Assembly (NCBI RefSeq): GCF_000284335.1
Contig: NC_017096.1
Coordinates: 806,001-870,000 of the forward strand
Length of the DNA: 64,000 nucleotides
Reading direction: 5' to 3'
DNA from: Caldisericum exile AZM16c01
GTDB lineage: Bacteria > Caldisericota > Caldisericia > Caldisericales > Caldisericaceae
The translations under genes and the position numbers were made by a program. The notes below the pieces were generated by a model. The model was not told the origin of the DNA, did no database searches, and worked only from the letters and a program-made list of their open reading frames with translations. Below, one piece after another: positions 46,287 to 55,802 of this stretch (positions are counted from its first letter, which is position 1; each line of letters starts with the position of its first letter).

Positions 46287-47561
46287 TCAGTGATATAAGA
46301 GTATAAAGACAACATCTGCAATTAAAATTTCAAACAAAGTAATTGGAGCAACTTTCTTTATATATTCTTTCCAACTAACTTCGATACCTGCATTTCTTAA
46401 AATTGAAAGTCCAACCACATTGGGCGAAGCACCTATTGGGGTTAAATTTCCGCCAACATCAGTTCCAAAGGTTGTAATTAATCCCATACTCATAAGACTT
46501 ACAGGAACTTTTCCAGTAATTGACTTAATGAGAGGAACCATTGATGCTGCAAAAGGTACGTTATCTACAAATCCTGAGAGTATGCTCGATACCCATAGAA
46601 GTACATTTTTAGTAATCAATGCACTGCCCTTAGCAAAGGAAATAATCATACCAGCAAGGACTTGAATAACTCCGGTTACCTCAAGTGCACCAATTATTAT
46701 GAAAAGTGTTGCAAAAAATACTATTACTTCCCAATCTATTTTTTCCCATATGTCAGAAACCCTATGACCATTAAGAAGCAAAGCAATTGTTGCACCAATA
46801 ATTCCAACATGGCCAACCGTTATCCCGATTTTTTCGTGGACAATGAGGAGAACTATTGTTAAAAGGAAACTAAAAAGCCCAGAATAAAACATATAAGGAT
46901 TCTTTACATTTTCGAAGGGCTTTATCGATGAAATGTATAAACTATTAAGCTCTTTTGCCTTCTTAAAACTTTCTCGGTTCGTAAGATAAAAAAGATATGC
47001 ATTAAGAATAAGGAGTAAAATTACAGTTGGTCCTAAATAAATTACATATTGTGCAAGTGTTACTCCTAAACCTGTTCCAAGAATAACATTCGGTGGATTA
47101 CCCATAAGTGTTGCACTACCGCCAAGATTTGAAGAAGCTATTTGAGAGAGAACAAAAGGTATAGGATCCATATCAAGTTGTTTTGCAACCTGCATACTTA
47201 GCGATGCCATAAAAAGCATAACAGTAATACTATCCATGAATGCCGCCATAATTCCCGTAGTAACTGCTAAACTCATAAAGATGATAGATGGTTTTCCTTT
47301 TGAAATTTTAATAACGTAAGAACCCAATACATCAAAAAATCCGCTCTCTACAAGGACACGAACAAGAATAAACATTCCCAAAATAAGACCCATAGCTTCC
47401 CAGTTTATAAGGGAAACAACCTGAGTATCCTTTAGAATCCCGAGGATAAAAAGAACAACAGCACCACCTAAGGTTACAATTGACCTTGGCAAAAGGTCAA
47501 CAATGATCAATGCATAGACAAAAACAAATATTAATACTGAAGTAAGCGCCTGACTATTCAT
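46287..47561 (-). CDS. ArsB/NhaD-superfamily ion permease
   Basis: 424 residues from ATG 47561 after GGAGG; an upstream GTG is part of the usp overlap. About eleven membrane helices. Conserved stretches are FMDSITVMLFM, SSNLGGSATLMGNPPN and, in the second half, TFGTDVGGNLTPIGASPNVV, the inverted-repeat signature of the ion-transporter superfamily. Members move Na+/H+, arsenite or dicarboxylates; the substrate cannot be assigned. Starts inside the end of a tandem universal stress protein gene, perhaps forming a regulated pair. Confidence 0.82.
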   Translation of the reverse strand: MNSQALTSVLIFVFVYALIIVDLLPRSIVTLGGAVVLFILGILKDTQVVSLINWEAMGLILGMFILVRVLVESGFFDVLGSYVIKISKGKPSIIFMSLAVTTGIMAAFMDSITVMLFMASLSMQVAKQLDMDPIPFVLSQIASSNLGGSATLMGNPPNVILGTGLGVTLAQYVIYLGPTVILLLILNAYLFYLTNRESFKKAKELNSLYISSIKPFENVKNPYMFYSGLFSFLLTIVLLIVHEKIGITVGHVGIIGATIALLLNGHRVSDIWEKIDWEVIVFFATLFIIIGALEVTGVIQVLAGMIISFAKGSALITKNVLLWVSSILSGFVDNVPFAASMVPLIKSITGKVPVSLMSMGLITTFGTDVGGNLTPIGASPNVVGLSILRNAGIEVSWKEYIKKVAPITLFEILIADVVFILLYH

Positions 47562-47574
47562 AGTTACCTCCACT

Positions 47575-48375
47575 TTAATCACAGATTAGTAGTAATGGCT
47601 TTGGCAAAAATGCAACGAGCAATTTCAAAGTAGGATCTAATGAAAAAGGTTTAAAAATATTGTGTAGTTTGTAAGATGGCCTTGGAGAACCTCTTGAACC
47701 TATGATTATGTCTGAAAAAGGCGCTCTTTTAAGGATAGAGTTTATTTCGCTTTCATCAGCATAAGTAATCGTAGATTCCACATGAAAATTTCTTAAAAGT
47801 TCTCTAACTCTTTCTGCAATTTTTTCTTTCGGTTCTCTTAAGATCAAAGCTTCAACTTCGGAATCCCAATAAGAAGCAAGTTTGCCAACCTCGACCGTTG
47901 CGATTTCAGAGTATTTACTACCCGATGTCGGATGCAAAATCTTAGGAGAATTTTTAACTTCTATGTCTTCGTTTAAAAGTAGGACTGGAACATGAGAATT
48001 AATTAAAAGTTTATAGGTCGTACTTCCAATTTTTATTTTATTCACGCTAAGTCCGGCATGTGTTTGTAAAACTATAAGGTCTATGTTTTTCTTTTTTGCA
48101 TAACTTAAAAGTACATTAACTGGCTCACCCTCAAGAACCTCTGTCTGAAATTTCCCCTTCTTCTCTTCAAGTAAAAGTTCAAGTCTATTCAATGTTTCCT
48201 CTGCTAAAGACTTCATTTCTCTAAAAACTGTTTTTGTATAGTATCCTGCAAACGGTCCCAGATTAATTACGCTTAGAAGATAAAGCGTTGCTTCTGGAAA
48301 GAGGCTATAAGTATATTCCACAACCTTACTCATAACTTGGGAATTATCAACAAGAATTAAAATCTTTTTATACAT
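47575..48375 (-). CDS. Tandem universal stress protein (UspA)
   Basis: 266 residues with two UspA-like halves. The first has ILILVDNSQ at the start and GSTTYKLLINSHVPVLLL at its end, the G-x2-x9-S/T nucleotide motif; the second is more degenerate (DIIIGSRGSPRPSY). Such proteins bind ATP or AMP and respond to stress. Overlaps the permease upstream region; the two are probably co-transcribed. Confidence 0.85.
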   Translation of the reverse strand: MYKKILILVDNSQVMSKVVEYTYSLFPEATLYLLSVINLGPFAGYYTKTVFREMKSLAEETLNRLELLLEEKKGKFQTEVLEGEPVNVLLSYAKKKNIDLIVLQTHAGLSVNKIKIGSTTYKLLINSHVPVLLLNEDIEVKNSPKILHPTSGSKYSEIATVEVGKLASYWDSEVEALILREPKEKIAERVRELLRNFHVESTITYADESEINSILKRAPFSDIIIGSRGSPRPSYKLHNIFKPFSLDPTLKLLVAFLPKPLLLICD

Positions 48376-48485
48376 TCCTTTTTAACCTCCTTACGTGAAA
48401 TATTTTAACAACTATTTGAATTTTTACAAAATTTTTGTGAAAACCCGTTATAATATATTAACGAAATCTTTAAAACGAGGTGAAG

Positions 48486-49370
48486 ATGAAAAGCGGTATT
48501 GTAACAATTTTAGGTAGACCAAATGTTGGCAAGTCAACGTTACTTAACTACTTAGTTCAAAGAAAAATATCTATAGTCACACCAAAACCGCAAACAACAA
48601 GGTTTAGAATTTTGGGCGTAAAAAACCTAAAGGATGCTCAAATAGTATTCGCTGATACTCCTGGCTTTCATTTGGCAAAAAGTGCGTTGAATAAATATAT
48701 GGTGAATGTCGCTTTAAAGAGCCTTGATGGAGCAGATCTTGTTTATCTAATGGTAGAAGTTAATGATTATATAGGAGAAGAGTATCCAGAACTTTTAAAA
48801 CATTTGAAAGGGTTAACGATTCCAGTATTTTTGGTAATAAACAAAATAGACATGTATAAGGAAGAGGACATATTAAAGACAGAAGAAATTTTTAGAAGTC
48901 TCTATGATTTCAAAGAGGTTTTCAAGATTTCTGCTCTTACAGGTAAAAACGTTGACTCACTAATTGAAAAAACGGTTGAGTATTTACCTGAAGGACCTGC
49001 ATATTTCGGAGAGGGAGAAATAACAGATTTACCTTTTAATTTACAGGTTGCAGAACTAATTAGAGAAAAATTATACTTGCTACTTAAACAGGAATTACCG
49101 TATGAGACTGCTGTAACTGTTGAAGAGATAAAAGAGAGGGAAAATGGAGTTCTCTACATAAATGCTATTATACATGTTGCAAAAGAGACCCAAAAAGGAA
49201 TAGTGATTGGCGCAAATGGTTCAATGATAAAAAAAATTGGAACTGCAACGCGACTTGAACTACAAGAAATTCTCAAAAAACCAGTATATCTTGACTTGCA
49301 AGTTAGGGTTGAAGAGGATTGGCCAAAACTGGAAGGAAAATTAAAAAAATTAGGCTATATTATAGAGTAA
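48486..49370 (+). CDS. era: GTPase Era
   Basis: 294 residues from ATG 48486; the in-frame GTG at 48480 is part of the GAGGTG site. G1 GRPNVGKST, G2 TTRFRI, G3 DTPGF, G4 NKID, then the KH domain with VIGANGSMIKKIGT. Binds 16S rRNA 3' end during 30S maturation. A TATAAT lies at 48449-48454. In many Firmicutes era sits in the phoH-recO region; here it stands alone. Confidence 0.97.
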   Translation: MKSGIVTILGRPNVGKSTLLNYLVQRKISIVTPKPQTTRFRILGVKNLKDAQIVFADTPGFHLAKSALNKYMVNVALKSLDGADLVYLMVEVNDYIGEEYPELLKHLKGLTIPVFLVINKIDMYKEEDILKTEEIFRSLYDFKEVFKISALTGKNVDSLIEKTVEYLPEGPAYFGEGEITDLPFNLQVAELIREKLYLLLKQELPYETAVTVEEIKERENGVLYINAIIHVAKETQKGIVIGANGSMIKKIGTATRLELQEILKKPVYLDLQVRVEEDWPKLEGKLKKLGYIIE

Positions 49371-49394
49371 AAAATTAATTAAGGGAGGTATTTT

Positions 49395-49853
49395 ATGGGC
49401 ATTGAAGACAATTTAAAGTCTCTTGGTTTAGAGTTACCAAAGCCATTAAAGACTCTTGGAAGTTATGTACCAGTTATTACAACTGACTCTAAACTGCTTT
49501 TTTTCTCAGGAGTCATCCCAGTAGAAAATGGAATTGTAATAAAAGGAAAGTTTGGCAAGGATTTAAAATTAGAAGACGCTAAAAAACCTGCCCAACTAAT
49601 CGTCCTTTCAATACTTGCAAATATAAAAGAAATAACTCAAAATTTTTCACGCATAAAACAAATAGTAAAAATTGAAGGTTATGTAAATTCTACCGAGGAT
49701 TTTGAAGAACAACCAAAAGTAATGAATGAGGTCTCAAATTTACTTGTAAGTATTTTTGGAGAAAAAGGTAAACATACACGCATTGCCATTTCCGTAAATT
49801 CTTTGCCAATGGGTGCGTGCCTTGAAGTTGCGGGAATAATTGAATTAAACTGA
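49395..49853 (+). CDS. RidA/YjgF-like protein
   Basis: 152 residues with GGAGG before the ATG. YjgF fold: FFSGVIPV, the middle helix ILANIKEITQNFSRIKQIVK, and TRIAISVNSLPMGACLEVAG. The arginine that binds enamine substrates in RidA is in the THTRI segment. Deaminates reactive imines in characterised members; here the subgroup is the longer N-terminally extended type of unclear role. Convergent with the next usp gene, with a 9-nt overlap. Confidence 0.85.
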   Translation: MGIEDNLKSLGLELPKPLKTLGSYVPVITTDSKLLFFSGVIPVENGIVIKGKFGKDLKLEDAKKPAQLIVLSILANIKEITQNFSRIKQIVKIEGYVNSTEDFEEQPKVMNEVSNLLVSIFGEKGKHTRIAISVNSLPMGACLEVAGIIELN

Positions 49854-50264
49854 AGGTATTACCAGAACCGGAATTTTTGATAACCTTATTACGTTTTGAA
49901 CCGTGCTTCCAATTAACGTTGGAGTAAATCCAGCACCAGTTGAGGCTATTATTATTAAGTTGGCTTTTTCTTCTTCGGAAGTTGTTACAATAACTTTTGA
50001 AGGGATTCCGAACTCAACTCTTAAAGTTACTTTAAAGCCTTCTTTTTCCAAGTTTTCTTTTACATATTTCAATCTTTCAAAATTTCTTTTTCTGTATTCC
50101 TCGATTTCAAGTTTTGACGAACTCCTTGAAGTAAATTCTTCATATTCTAAGACATTTACAACTACAACTTCTTTTAAGCCAAAATTTTTCAATTTGGAAA
50201 TATAAGGAATAACTTGTTCGCTAAACTTAGAAAAATCAAATGGAAAAACTACTTTACCAATCAT
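49845..50264 (-). CDS. Universal stress protein, single domain
   Basis: 139 residues. Begins GKVVFPFDFSKFSEQVIPYI and ends GSTVQNVIRLSKIPVLVIPS, the nucleotide-binding signature of ATP-binding UspA members. A single copy of the fold, unlike the tandem protein at 47575. Lies 9 nt downstream of uppP on the same strand. Confidence 0.9.
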   Translation of the reverse strand: MIGKVVFPFDFSKFSEQVIPYISKLKNFGLKEVVVVNVLEYEEFTSRSSSKLEIEEYRKRNFERLKYVKENLEKEGFKVTLRVEFGIPSKVIVTTSEEEKANLIIIASTGAGFTPTLIGSTVQNVIRLSKIPVLVIPSV

Positions 50265-50273
50265 ATATTCCTC

Positions 50274-51080
50274 CTATTTAAAAATAAATATGCCAATAAT
50301 TCCAATAACAAAGCAATACACCGCAAAAACATAAAACTTCGTTTTCTTTATTAAAGGAAAGAATGCAAGCAACGATAAAAGCCCAACAATAAATGATACT
50401 ATAAATCCAACAGCAAGATCTTTAAACGTAAAGCCAATAAGACTACTGCTCCTAACCTCTAACAGTGCAGCACCTAAAATTACTGGTATTGCAACGAGAA
50501 AGGAAAACTTTGAGGCACTTTCTCTATTTAATTCCGAGATAATACCGCCTGTAATTGTGGAACCAGATCTAGAAACACCTGGTGGAAGTGCAAAGATTTG
50601 AAATATCCCAACAATAAGTGCATCGGTAATACCCATTTCTTTAATTGATTTCCTCGCTTTATCGGAAAAAACACTTGAAATGACAAGAAATATTCCTGTA
50701 ATTAAAAACATATAAGAAACGGCTTTTGGGTTTGAGAATAACTGATCCACTTTCTTAGAGAGCAGTACTCCTGCAATACCTGCGGGAATTACGGCAACAA
50801 CAATCATAAGTAAAAGTTTCAAATAAAATTCTTCTTCAGAATTTCTTTTTACCTTAAAAATGGCAAAAAATCCTTTAAAAAGTCCCAAAACCTCTCTATA
50901 AAAATAAACAATTAATGCAAGCAAAGTCCCTGCATGAAGTCCCATTGTAAAAGGAAGATTCGGCATTTGTAAATGAAAAAGAGCAGGGATTACAACAAGA
51001 TGGCCGGAAGAGCTTACTGGTAGAAATTCAGTTGCGCCTTGTATGATACCAAGGATTACTGCTTCTTTTAATCCATTCAT
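50274..51080 (-). CDS. uppP: Undecaprenyl-diphosphatase
   Basis: 268 residues from ATG 51080 after GGAGG. About eight membrane helices. Catalytic motifs are GATEFLPVSSSGHLV and PGVSRSGSTITGG. Recycles undecaprenyl diphosphate to the monophosphate for peptidoglycan and other surface polymers at the cytoplasmic membrane. Confidence 0.95.
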   Translation of the reverse strand: MNGLKEAVILGIIQGATEFLPVSSSGHLVVIPALFHLQMPNLPFTMGLHAGTLLALIVYFYREVLGLFKGFFAIFKVKRNSEEEFYLKLLLMIVVAVIPAGIAGVLLSKKVDQLFSNPKAVSYMFLITGIFLVISSVFSDKARKSIKEMGITDALIVGIFQIFALPPGVSRSGSTITGGIISELNRESASKFSFLVAIPVILGAALLEVRSSSLIGFTFKDLAVGFIVSFIVGLLSLLAFFPLIKKTKFYVFAVYCFVIGIIGIFIFK

Positions 51081-51158
51081 GCTTACCTCCATTCGAATTT
51101 TATCATAAAACTTTTAAAAAAAGAAGCACAAGAGTATAATATTAGTGGAGGTGAAACC

Positions 51159-51665
51159 ATGAAAAAAATCGCGGTTCTTATTGAAGACAATTTTAACGAG
51201 TTCGAATTAATCTATCCTTACTACAGGCTAAAGGAAGAAGGATTTGAATCAATTCTTGTCGGACCTCAAGCAAAAGTTTATCACTCGAAAGTTGGACTGG
51301 AAATGAAAGCAGATTTCTCAATTGATGAAATAAACTTTGATGAATTTGACGGAGTTGTTATTCCAGGAGGTTATGCTCCAGATCTACTCAGAAGAAATGA
51401 AAAAATCCTTTCATTTGTAAGGAAAATGTTTGAGTCAAACAAATTAGTTGGGGCAATTTGCCATGCTGGTTGGGTACTTATCTCAGCCAAGATTGTAAAT
51501 GGTGTAACAATGACTTGTTTTTATTCAATAAAGGATGACGTTAAAAACGCAGGTGCAAAATATGTCGATCAAAGCGTAGTAGTTGACAATAATTTAATAA
51601 CTTCAAGAGGGCCAAATGACTTGCCAGATTTCATGAAGGAGATAATAAAGTTTTTGAAAAAATGA
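51159..51665 (+). CDS. DJ-1/PfpI-family protein
   Basis: 168 residues. The nucleophile elbow is AICHAGWVL with the catalytic Cys-His pair, and the glutamate is near the N-terminus in [31 protein letters not shown] closes the family pattern. Members act as proteases, deglycases or chaperones of stress response; the exact activity is not resolvable. Overlaps the macro-domain gene by 4 nt. Confidence 0.9.
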   Translation: MKKIAVLIEDNFNEFELIYPYYRLKEEGFESILVGPQAKVYHSKVGLEMKADFSIDEINFDEFDGVVIPGGYAPDLLRRNEKILSFVRKMFESNKLVGAICHAGWVLISAKIVNGVTMTCFYSIKDDVKNAGAKYVDQSVVVDNNLITSRGPNDLPDFMKEIIKFLKK

Positions 51666-52210
51666 AGGAGATATTTTCTACCTCCTTTGAAAGTACCTTT
51701 ATAAAAGTTATTCAAGGTGATATTACAGAAGAGAACGTCGATGCAATAGTTAATGCTGCAAATTCTTATCTATCACACGGTGGTGGGGTTGCCCTTGCTA
51801 TAGTGAAAAAAGGTGGTATAGAAATCCAAGAAGAAAGCAATGAAATTATTAGAAAGAATGGCCCAATTCCTGTAGGAAGTGCAGCAATAACAAAAGGATA
51901 CAGATTAAAGGCAAAATATGTAATTCATGTAGTCGGACCTCAATGGGGAGAAGGAGACGAAGAGTCTAAACTTCGAAGCGCAGTGAAAAGCGCACTTACT
52001 ATTGCAAAAGAAAAAGGAATTACAACAATTTCACTGCCAGCAATTAGTTGTGGGACTTTCGGTTTTCCAAAAGACAAGGGTACAAAAATTATCGTTGATG
52101 AAATATTAAAATTCTTGAAAGAAAATAAAGGCACATTTAGTGAGATTCATCTGATTGGAATTGATAAAGAAATTCCTGAACTTTTCAAAGAGGCTTTATT
52201 AAATGCTTGA
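51662..52210 (+). CDS. Macro-domain protein (ADP-ribose binding)
   Basis: 182 residues. [20 protein letters not shown] and the GGGVALAI loop form the ADP-ribose site, with [13 protein letters not shown] for the diphosphate. Such proteins remove ADP-ribose from proteins or O-acetyl-ADP-ribose. Gene is translationally coupled to the DJ-1 gene and overlaps rnhA-like by 8 nt. Confidence 0.94.
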   Translation: MKEIFSTSFESTFIKVIQGDITEENVDAIVNAANSYLSHGGGVALAIVKKGGIEIQEESNEIIRKNGPIPVGSAAITKGYRLKAKYVIHVVGPQWGEGDEESKLRSAVKSALTIAKEKGITTISLPAISCGTFGFPKDKGTKIIVDEILKFLKENKGTFSEIHLIGIDKEIPELFKEALLNA

Positions 52211-52601
52211 AATCTATACAGATGGAGCAAGTAGGGGAAATCCTGGAGAATCAGCGATTTCCTCTGTATTTGTACTTGACGCGAAAATTATTTACGTAAT
52301 GAGTGAGAGTATTGGAATTGCAACTAACAATGTTGCCGAGTATAAAGCAATCCTAAAAAGTATGGAGGAAGCAAGACGAAGAAATTTCAAATCTGTAAGT
52401 TTTTTCTCAGATTCTCTTCTTGTAGTATCTCAATTGAATGGAATCTATAAGGTAAAGTCTAAAGATTTGTTTACTCTCTATGAGGAAGTTAAAAACTTAG
52501 AGAAAGAATTTGAGTCGGTATCATTTGTCCATGTTGCTCGTGAAACAAAATTTATAAAGATTGCCGACTATCTATGCACACTTATTTTAGGCCCTAAATA
52601 A
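52203..52601 (+). CDS. Ribonuclease HI-like protein
   Basis: 132 residues. Acidic catalytic residues in [11 protein letters not shown] (Asp), NVAEYKAI (Glu) and [12 protein letters not shown] (Asp); the final aspartate is in KIADYLC. Compact form lacking the basic handle region of E. coli RNase HI. Cleaves the RNA strand of RNA-DNA hybrids. Third gene of the DJ-1/macro run. Confidence 0.9.
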   Translation: MLEIYTDGASRGNPGESAISSVFVLDAKIIYVMSESIGIATNNVAEYKAILKSMEEARRRNFKSVSFFSDSLLVVSQLNGIYKVKSKDLFTLYEEVKNLEKEFESVSFVHVARETKFIKIADYLCTLILGPK

Positions 52602-52604
52602 GTT

Positions 52605-55600
52605 TTAAGGCATTATATATTCTATGGTTATTTTCTTTTCCTTCTCGTCCCATGTAACCGTACAACCGATTTGTTCCGCTACAAATCTCAGTGGTACCAT
52701 CGTTCTATCGTTTATAATTAAAGGTTTTACAAGTGGGTTAAATGGATCAATTTGAATTTCTTTTCCGTCTACCTTTGCAACGTTATTTCCGATTTGAAGA
52801 TCTATTTCTTTATTATTTACAGAAATCAAAACTCTCTTGTTTGTTGCATCCCATAAGACAGATCCTCCAATTTTCTCCACAATAGCCCTAATTGGGACAA
52901 CAGTTCTATTCCATCCAGAAATGATAATAGGACTTGTTCCCCTTCCCGGATCAATTTCTTCAGGTATTCCATTTACATACATAATGGGGTTATTAATTTG
53001 TAGGACAAGTGTTATTTTCAATTTGCCAGTAAATTTAACAATTCTTACCAAGGTTGTTTCTTCCCCTGTTTTTGCCTTTGATGTTATAATGAGAGTCTGA
53101 GTATAACTTGAAAGCGTTAATTTATATGAGAAACTTCCATCTGAGGCAACACTTATTGATATACCATTTAAGAAAACTTCACAGTCAGGTGTTGTTTTTC
53201 CAGAAATTATTATTGTTTGATTTGGAGTTGTAAAGTTGTCAGGAATATTGACAGAAAGGCTAGGCGTTATAGTAATTCCACCGGGGTAAATTAAATCAAA
53301 TTCCTGAATTTCATCAGTAACTGTTGCATATTTTGGATTCAAAATTTGGAGCACAGTACTTCCTATTTCTAAACTCTTGAAACTAAGATAGCCTATAAGT
53401 GTTGAATTGTAAAGGAAACTATCTTTCGGAAATTCTATCAAAACAGAAATTCCAAAAGCGTTTGCGTTTGTGAGCAATACCGAATTTGTTAATCTTTCTG
53501 ATAGATTAAAACCATTAAATACCACTTTGTTTTTATCAAAATTTAGATCAAAAGATACTCCTCTTATGCCCTGAGCGTTCTTTATATAAACTGGAACAGA
53601 AACATTCTCTCCCAACTTAGAGCTTACATCATCAATAAATATAGAAGGCTTAAGATTTGTTGCAATTTTAACAGTTGCATTAGAGGAGATTGAAATTTTT
53701 TCGTTTGTAGAGTTAACTTTAATAATAATTTGAGTTGAATCGCCTTCTATTGCGGTTTCTTTGCTTTCGATAAATACCCTTATCCTCTTTGATGAATTCG
53801 GCGCCAGACTAAAATTACTATTTGAATCAACTAAAGAAAACTTAAAAGAATTGGTATTTGTTAGACTCACAGTATAAGAATAAGAATCTGCTTTTAGTCC
53901 TGTATTCGAAACTGTAAAATAGATGTTAACAAAATCCTTGGGAGAAATAACTGCTACTTCCGGAGAAACTCCCAAGGCAAACGAGTAATCAGGATATTGT
54001 TTTTTTACCTCAAAAATCCACACAACATTATGAAAGGCATCGCATGTAATGATATGCGAATCTACTATTTCAATTGAGGTCAAACCTAAATAATTTGAAT
54101 CAGTTTCAAAAAGAGGCGCAAAAGAATTTGTAAAAACTGAAATCCTTCCATTTTCAGTGTTTGTAACATACACATTCCCTTCTTTATCTATCCCAACATC
54201 CTCAGGAATATACAATTTAAAGCTAGACTTTCCAGGACCCCCAAACGATGAAATCTCTTTAAAATTTGCATCATATACATGGACCTTATTATCTTCTAAA
54301 GAGGTAATAAAAGCATAACCTTTTGAATTAAAAGCAATCCCTGAGGGACTGTTACATACACCAAAACTTCCAACAACTTTAAAGTTTGTATCAAGTTTAA
54401 AAACAAGATTTTTGTCCTGAGATGTAACCCAATAATATCCATTACTGAAAATAATTCTCTTAAGTAAACCAAAATTTGCATTAATGACATTTTGTTTGAA
54501 ACTCCCAGATGTACTATAGAGAATTATTTGATTATTACCAATTACGATCAAATTCCCTCTTTTGTCGGCGTATATAGAAGTTAAAGATGGTAGCATTTGA
54601 GAACCTATCTTGGTAATTCTAAGCGATAAACTACCATCTGGGCTAAATCTTACAATTTCGCTTTGATCCAAGTTTCCTTTATTCAATACCCACGTATATC
54701 CATTCTCATCAAGGGAAGCGGCAACCGGATTCAATAGAATCCCTTTGCTAGAATCTCTTACAAAGTCTTTTTTATTTATGAAATAGCCTGAAGTATTAAA
54801 TACAGAAAGCCTTGTAACTAATGGATACCCAAAAGGCGCATCAGAATTTGATTGTAAATAAAAGAAATAACCGGAATCAAAAACATATACTGAATTCGTT
54901 GAACTTACAACAATGCCAGAAGGTGTTAAAAAAGCACCATCTGGAATTGAGGTTAAACTACTTGAAAAGCTACCAAATGTATTAACAAGTTTGTAATTAT
55001 TATCGAAAACCACGACTTTTGGTCTGTTTGTTCCTCCACTATCTAATCCCCTGTCTACAACATAAATATAGCCCTTCGAATCCACGGCAAGGTCCGATGG
55101 AAATAAAAGCACATCGTCCCCAAATGCATTCAAAAGTTTAAAAGAAGAATCAAAAACATAAATTTTTCTATCCTTGCCTGAAACTGCACATATGTTACCA
55201 ACCTTATCTAATGTTAAACCTAAAGGAGTTTGGACATTTGTAGAACTTATTATTTTTCCGCTCATATCAAGCTTAAGTATAGAATTCGAAAAATAGTCAG
55301 ATACAAAAATATTTGAAGACGTTACAGCAATTCCAATAGGAGAAGAAAACTGCGCATTTTTTATGCTCTTTAAGAAAATCCCATCTTTATTGTAAAGCCT
55401 TAATTCCCTTCTAAATGGATCTACGATATAGAAACAATTATTTGCGTATGCAATATCAGTTGGATATGTAAATTCTTTAAGAGAGCCAAAAGAAAACTTT
55501 TCTTGAAGTAAAGGAGTCAAAACATGAATTCTTCCATAAGCATTATCAATCACTGCAATCAAACCGTCATCTGTTACAGACATTCCCTGCATGGGAAATA

Positions 55601-55793
55601 GGAATCTTGTATCAAAATCATTCTCAAAAAAGTTTACTTCAGCTAACGTAGCACTCCCTATAAAATCATCCTGCGGAATTCCTATAGTTTGTATGGGAAC
55701 AATTGCATCGATAACTGATGCCTTTGCGTTACTCACTGTTAATAACGAAATTATAATTGAAATAGTTACCAACACAGCAATAATTCTTTTCAT
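52605..55793 (-). CDS. Secreted beta-propeller protein with cohesin-like and stalk domains
   Basis: 1062 residues. A signal peptide (1-26, ending SNAKA) is followed by NHL/six-bladed beta-propeller repeats at about 45-595 (units such as ATSSNIFVSDYFSNSILKLD are recurrent in form), a CARDB-like domain to about 710, a cohesin-like domain at about 712-845 (GENVSVPVYIKNAQGIRG), an Ig-like domain to about 925 and a copper amine oxidase N-terminal-like stretch at the end (RTMVPLRFVAEQIG). Extracellular. It lies 9 nt behind the dockerin-containing protease. Confidence 0.85.
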   Translation of the reverse strand: MKRIIAVLVTISIIISLLTVSNAKASVIDAIVPIQTIGIPQDDFIGSATLAEVNFFENDFDTRFLFPMQGMSVTDDGLIAVIDNAYGRIHVLTPLLQEKFSFGSLKEFTYPTDIAYANNCFYIVDPFRRELRLYNKDGIFLKSIKNAQFSSPIGIAVTSSNIFVSDYFSNSILKLDMSGKIISSTNVQTPLGLTLDKVGNICAVSGKDRKIYVFDSSFKLLNAFGDDVLLFPSDLAVDSKGYIYVVDRGLDSGGTNRPKVVVFDNNYKLVNTFGSFSSSLTSIPDGAFLTPSGIVVSSTNSVYVFDSGYFFYLQSNSDAPFGYPLVTRLSVFNTSGYFINKKDFVRDSSKGILLNPVAASLDENGYTWVLNKGNLDQSEIVRFSPDGSLSLRITKIGSQMLPSLTSIYADKRGNLIVIGNNQIILYSTSGSFKQNVINANFGLLKRIIFSNGYYWVTSQDKNLVFKLDTNFKVVGSFGVCNSPSGIAFNSKGYAFITSLEDNKVHVYDANFKEISSFGGPGKSSFKLYIPEDVGIDKEGNVYVTNTENGRISVFTNSFAPLFETDSNYLGLTSIEIVDSHIITCDAFHNVVWIFEVKKQYPDYSFALGVSPEVAVISPKDFVNIYFTVSNTGLKADSYSYTVSLTNTNSFKFSLVDSNSNFSLAPNSSKRIRVFIESKETAIEGDSTQIIIKVNSTNEKISISSNATVKIATNLKPSIFIDDVSSKLGENVSVPVYIKNAQGIRGVSFDLNFDKNKVVFNGFNLSERLTNSVLLTNANAFGISVLIEFPKDSFLYNSTLIGYLSFKSLEIGSTVLQILNPKYATVTDEIQEFDLIYPGGITITPSLSVNIPDNFTTPNQTIIISGKTTPDCEVFLNGISISVASDGSFSYKLTLSSYTQTLIITSKAKTGEETTLVRIVKFTGKLKITLVLQINNPIMYVNGIPEEIDPGRGTSPIIISGWNRTVVPIRAIVEKIGGSVLWDATNKRVLISVNNKEIDLQIGNNVAKVDGKEIQIDPFNPLVKPLIINDRTMVPLRFVAEQIGCTVTWDEKEKKITIEYIMP

Positions 55794-55802
55794 TAATCCT
55801 CC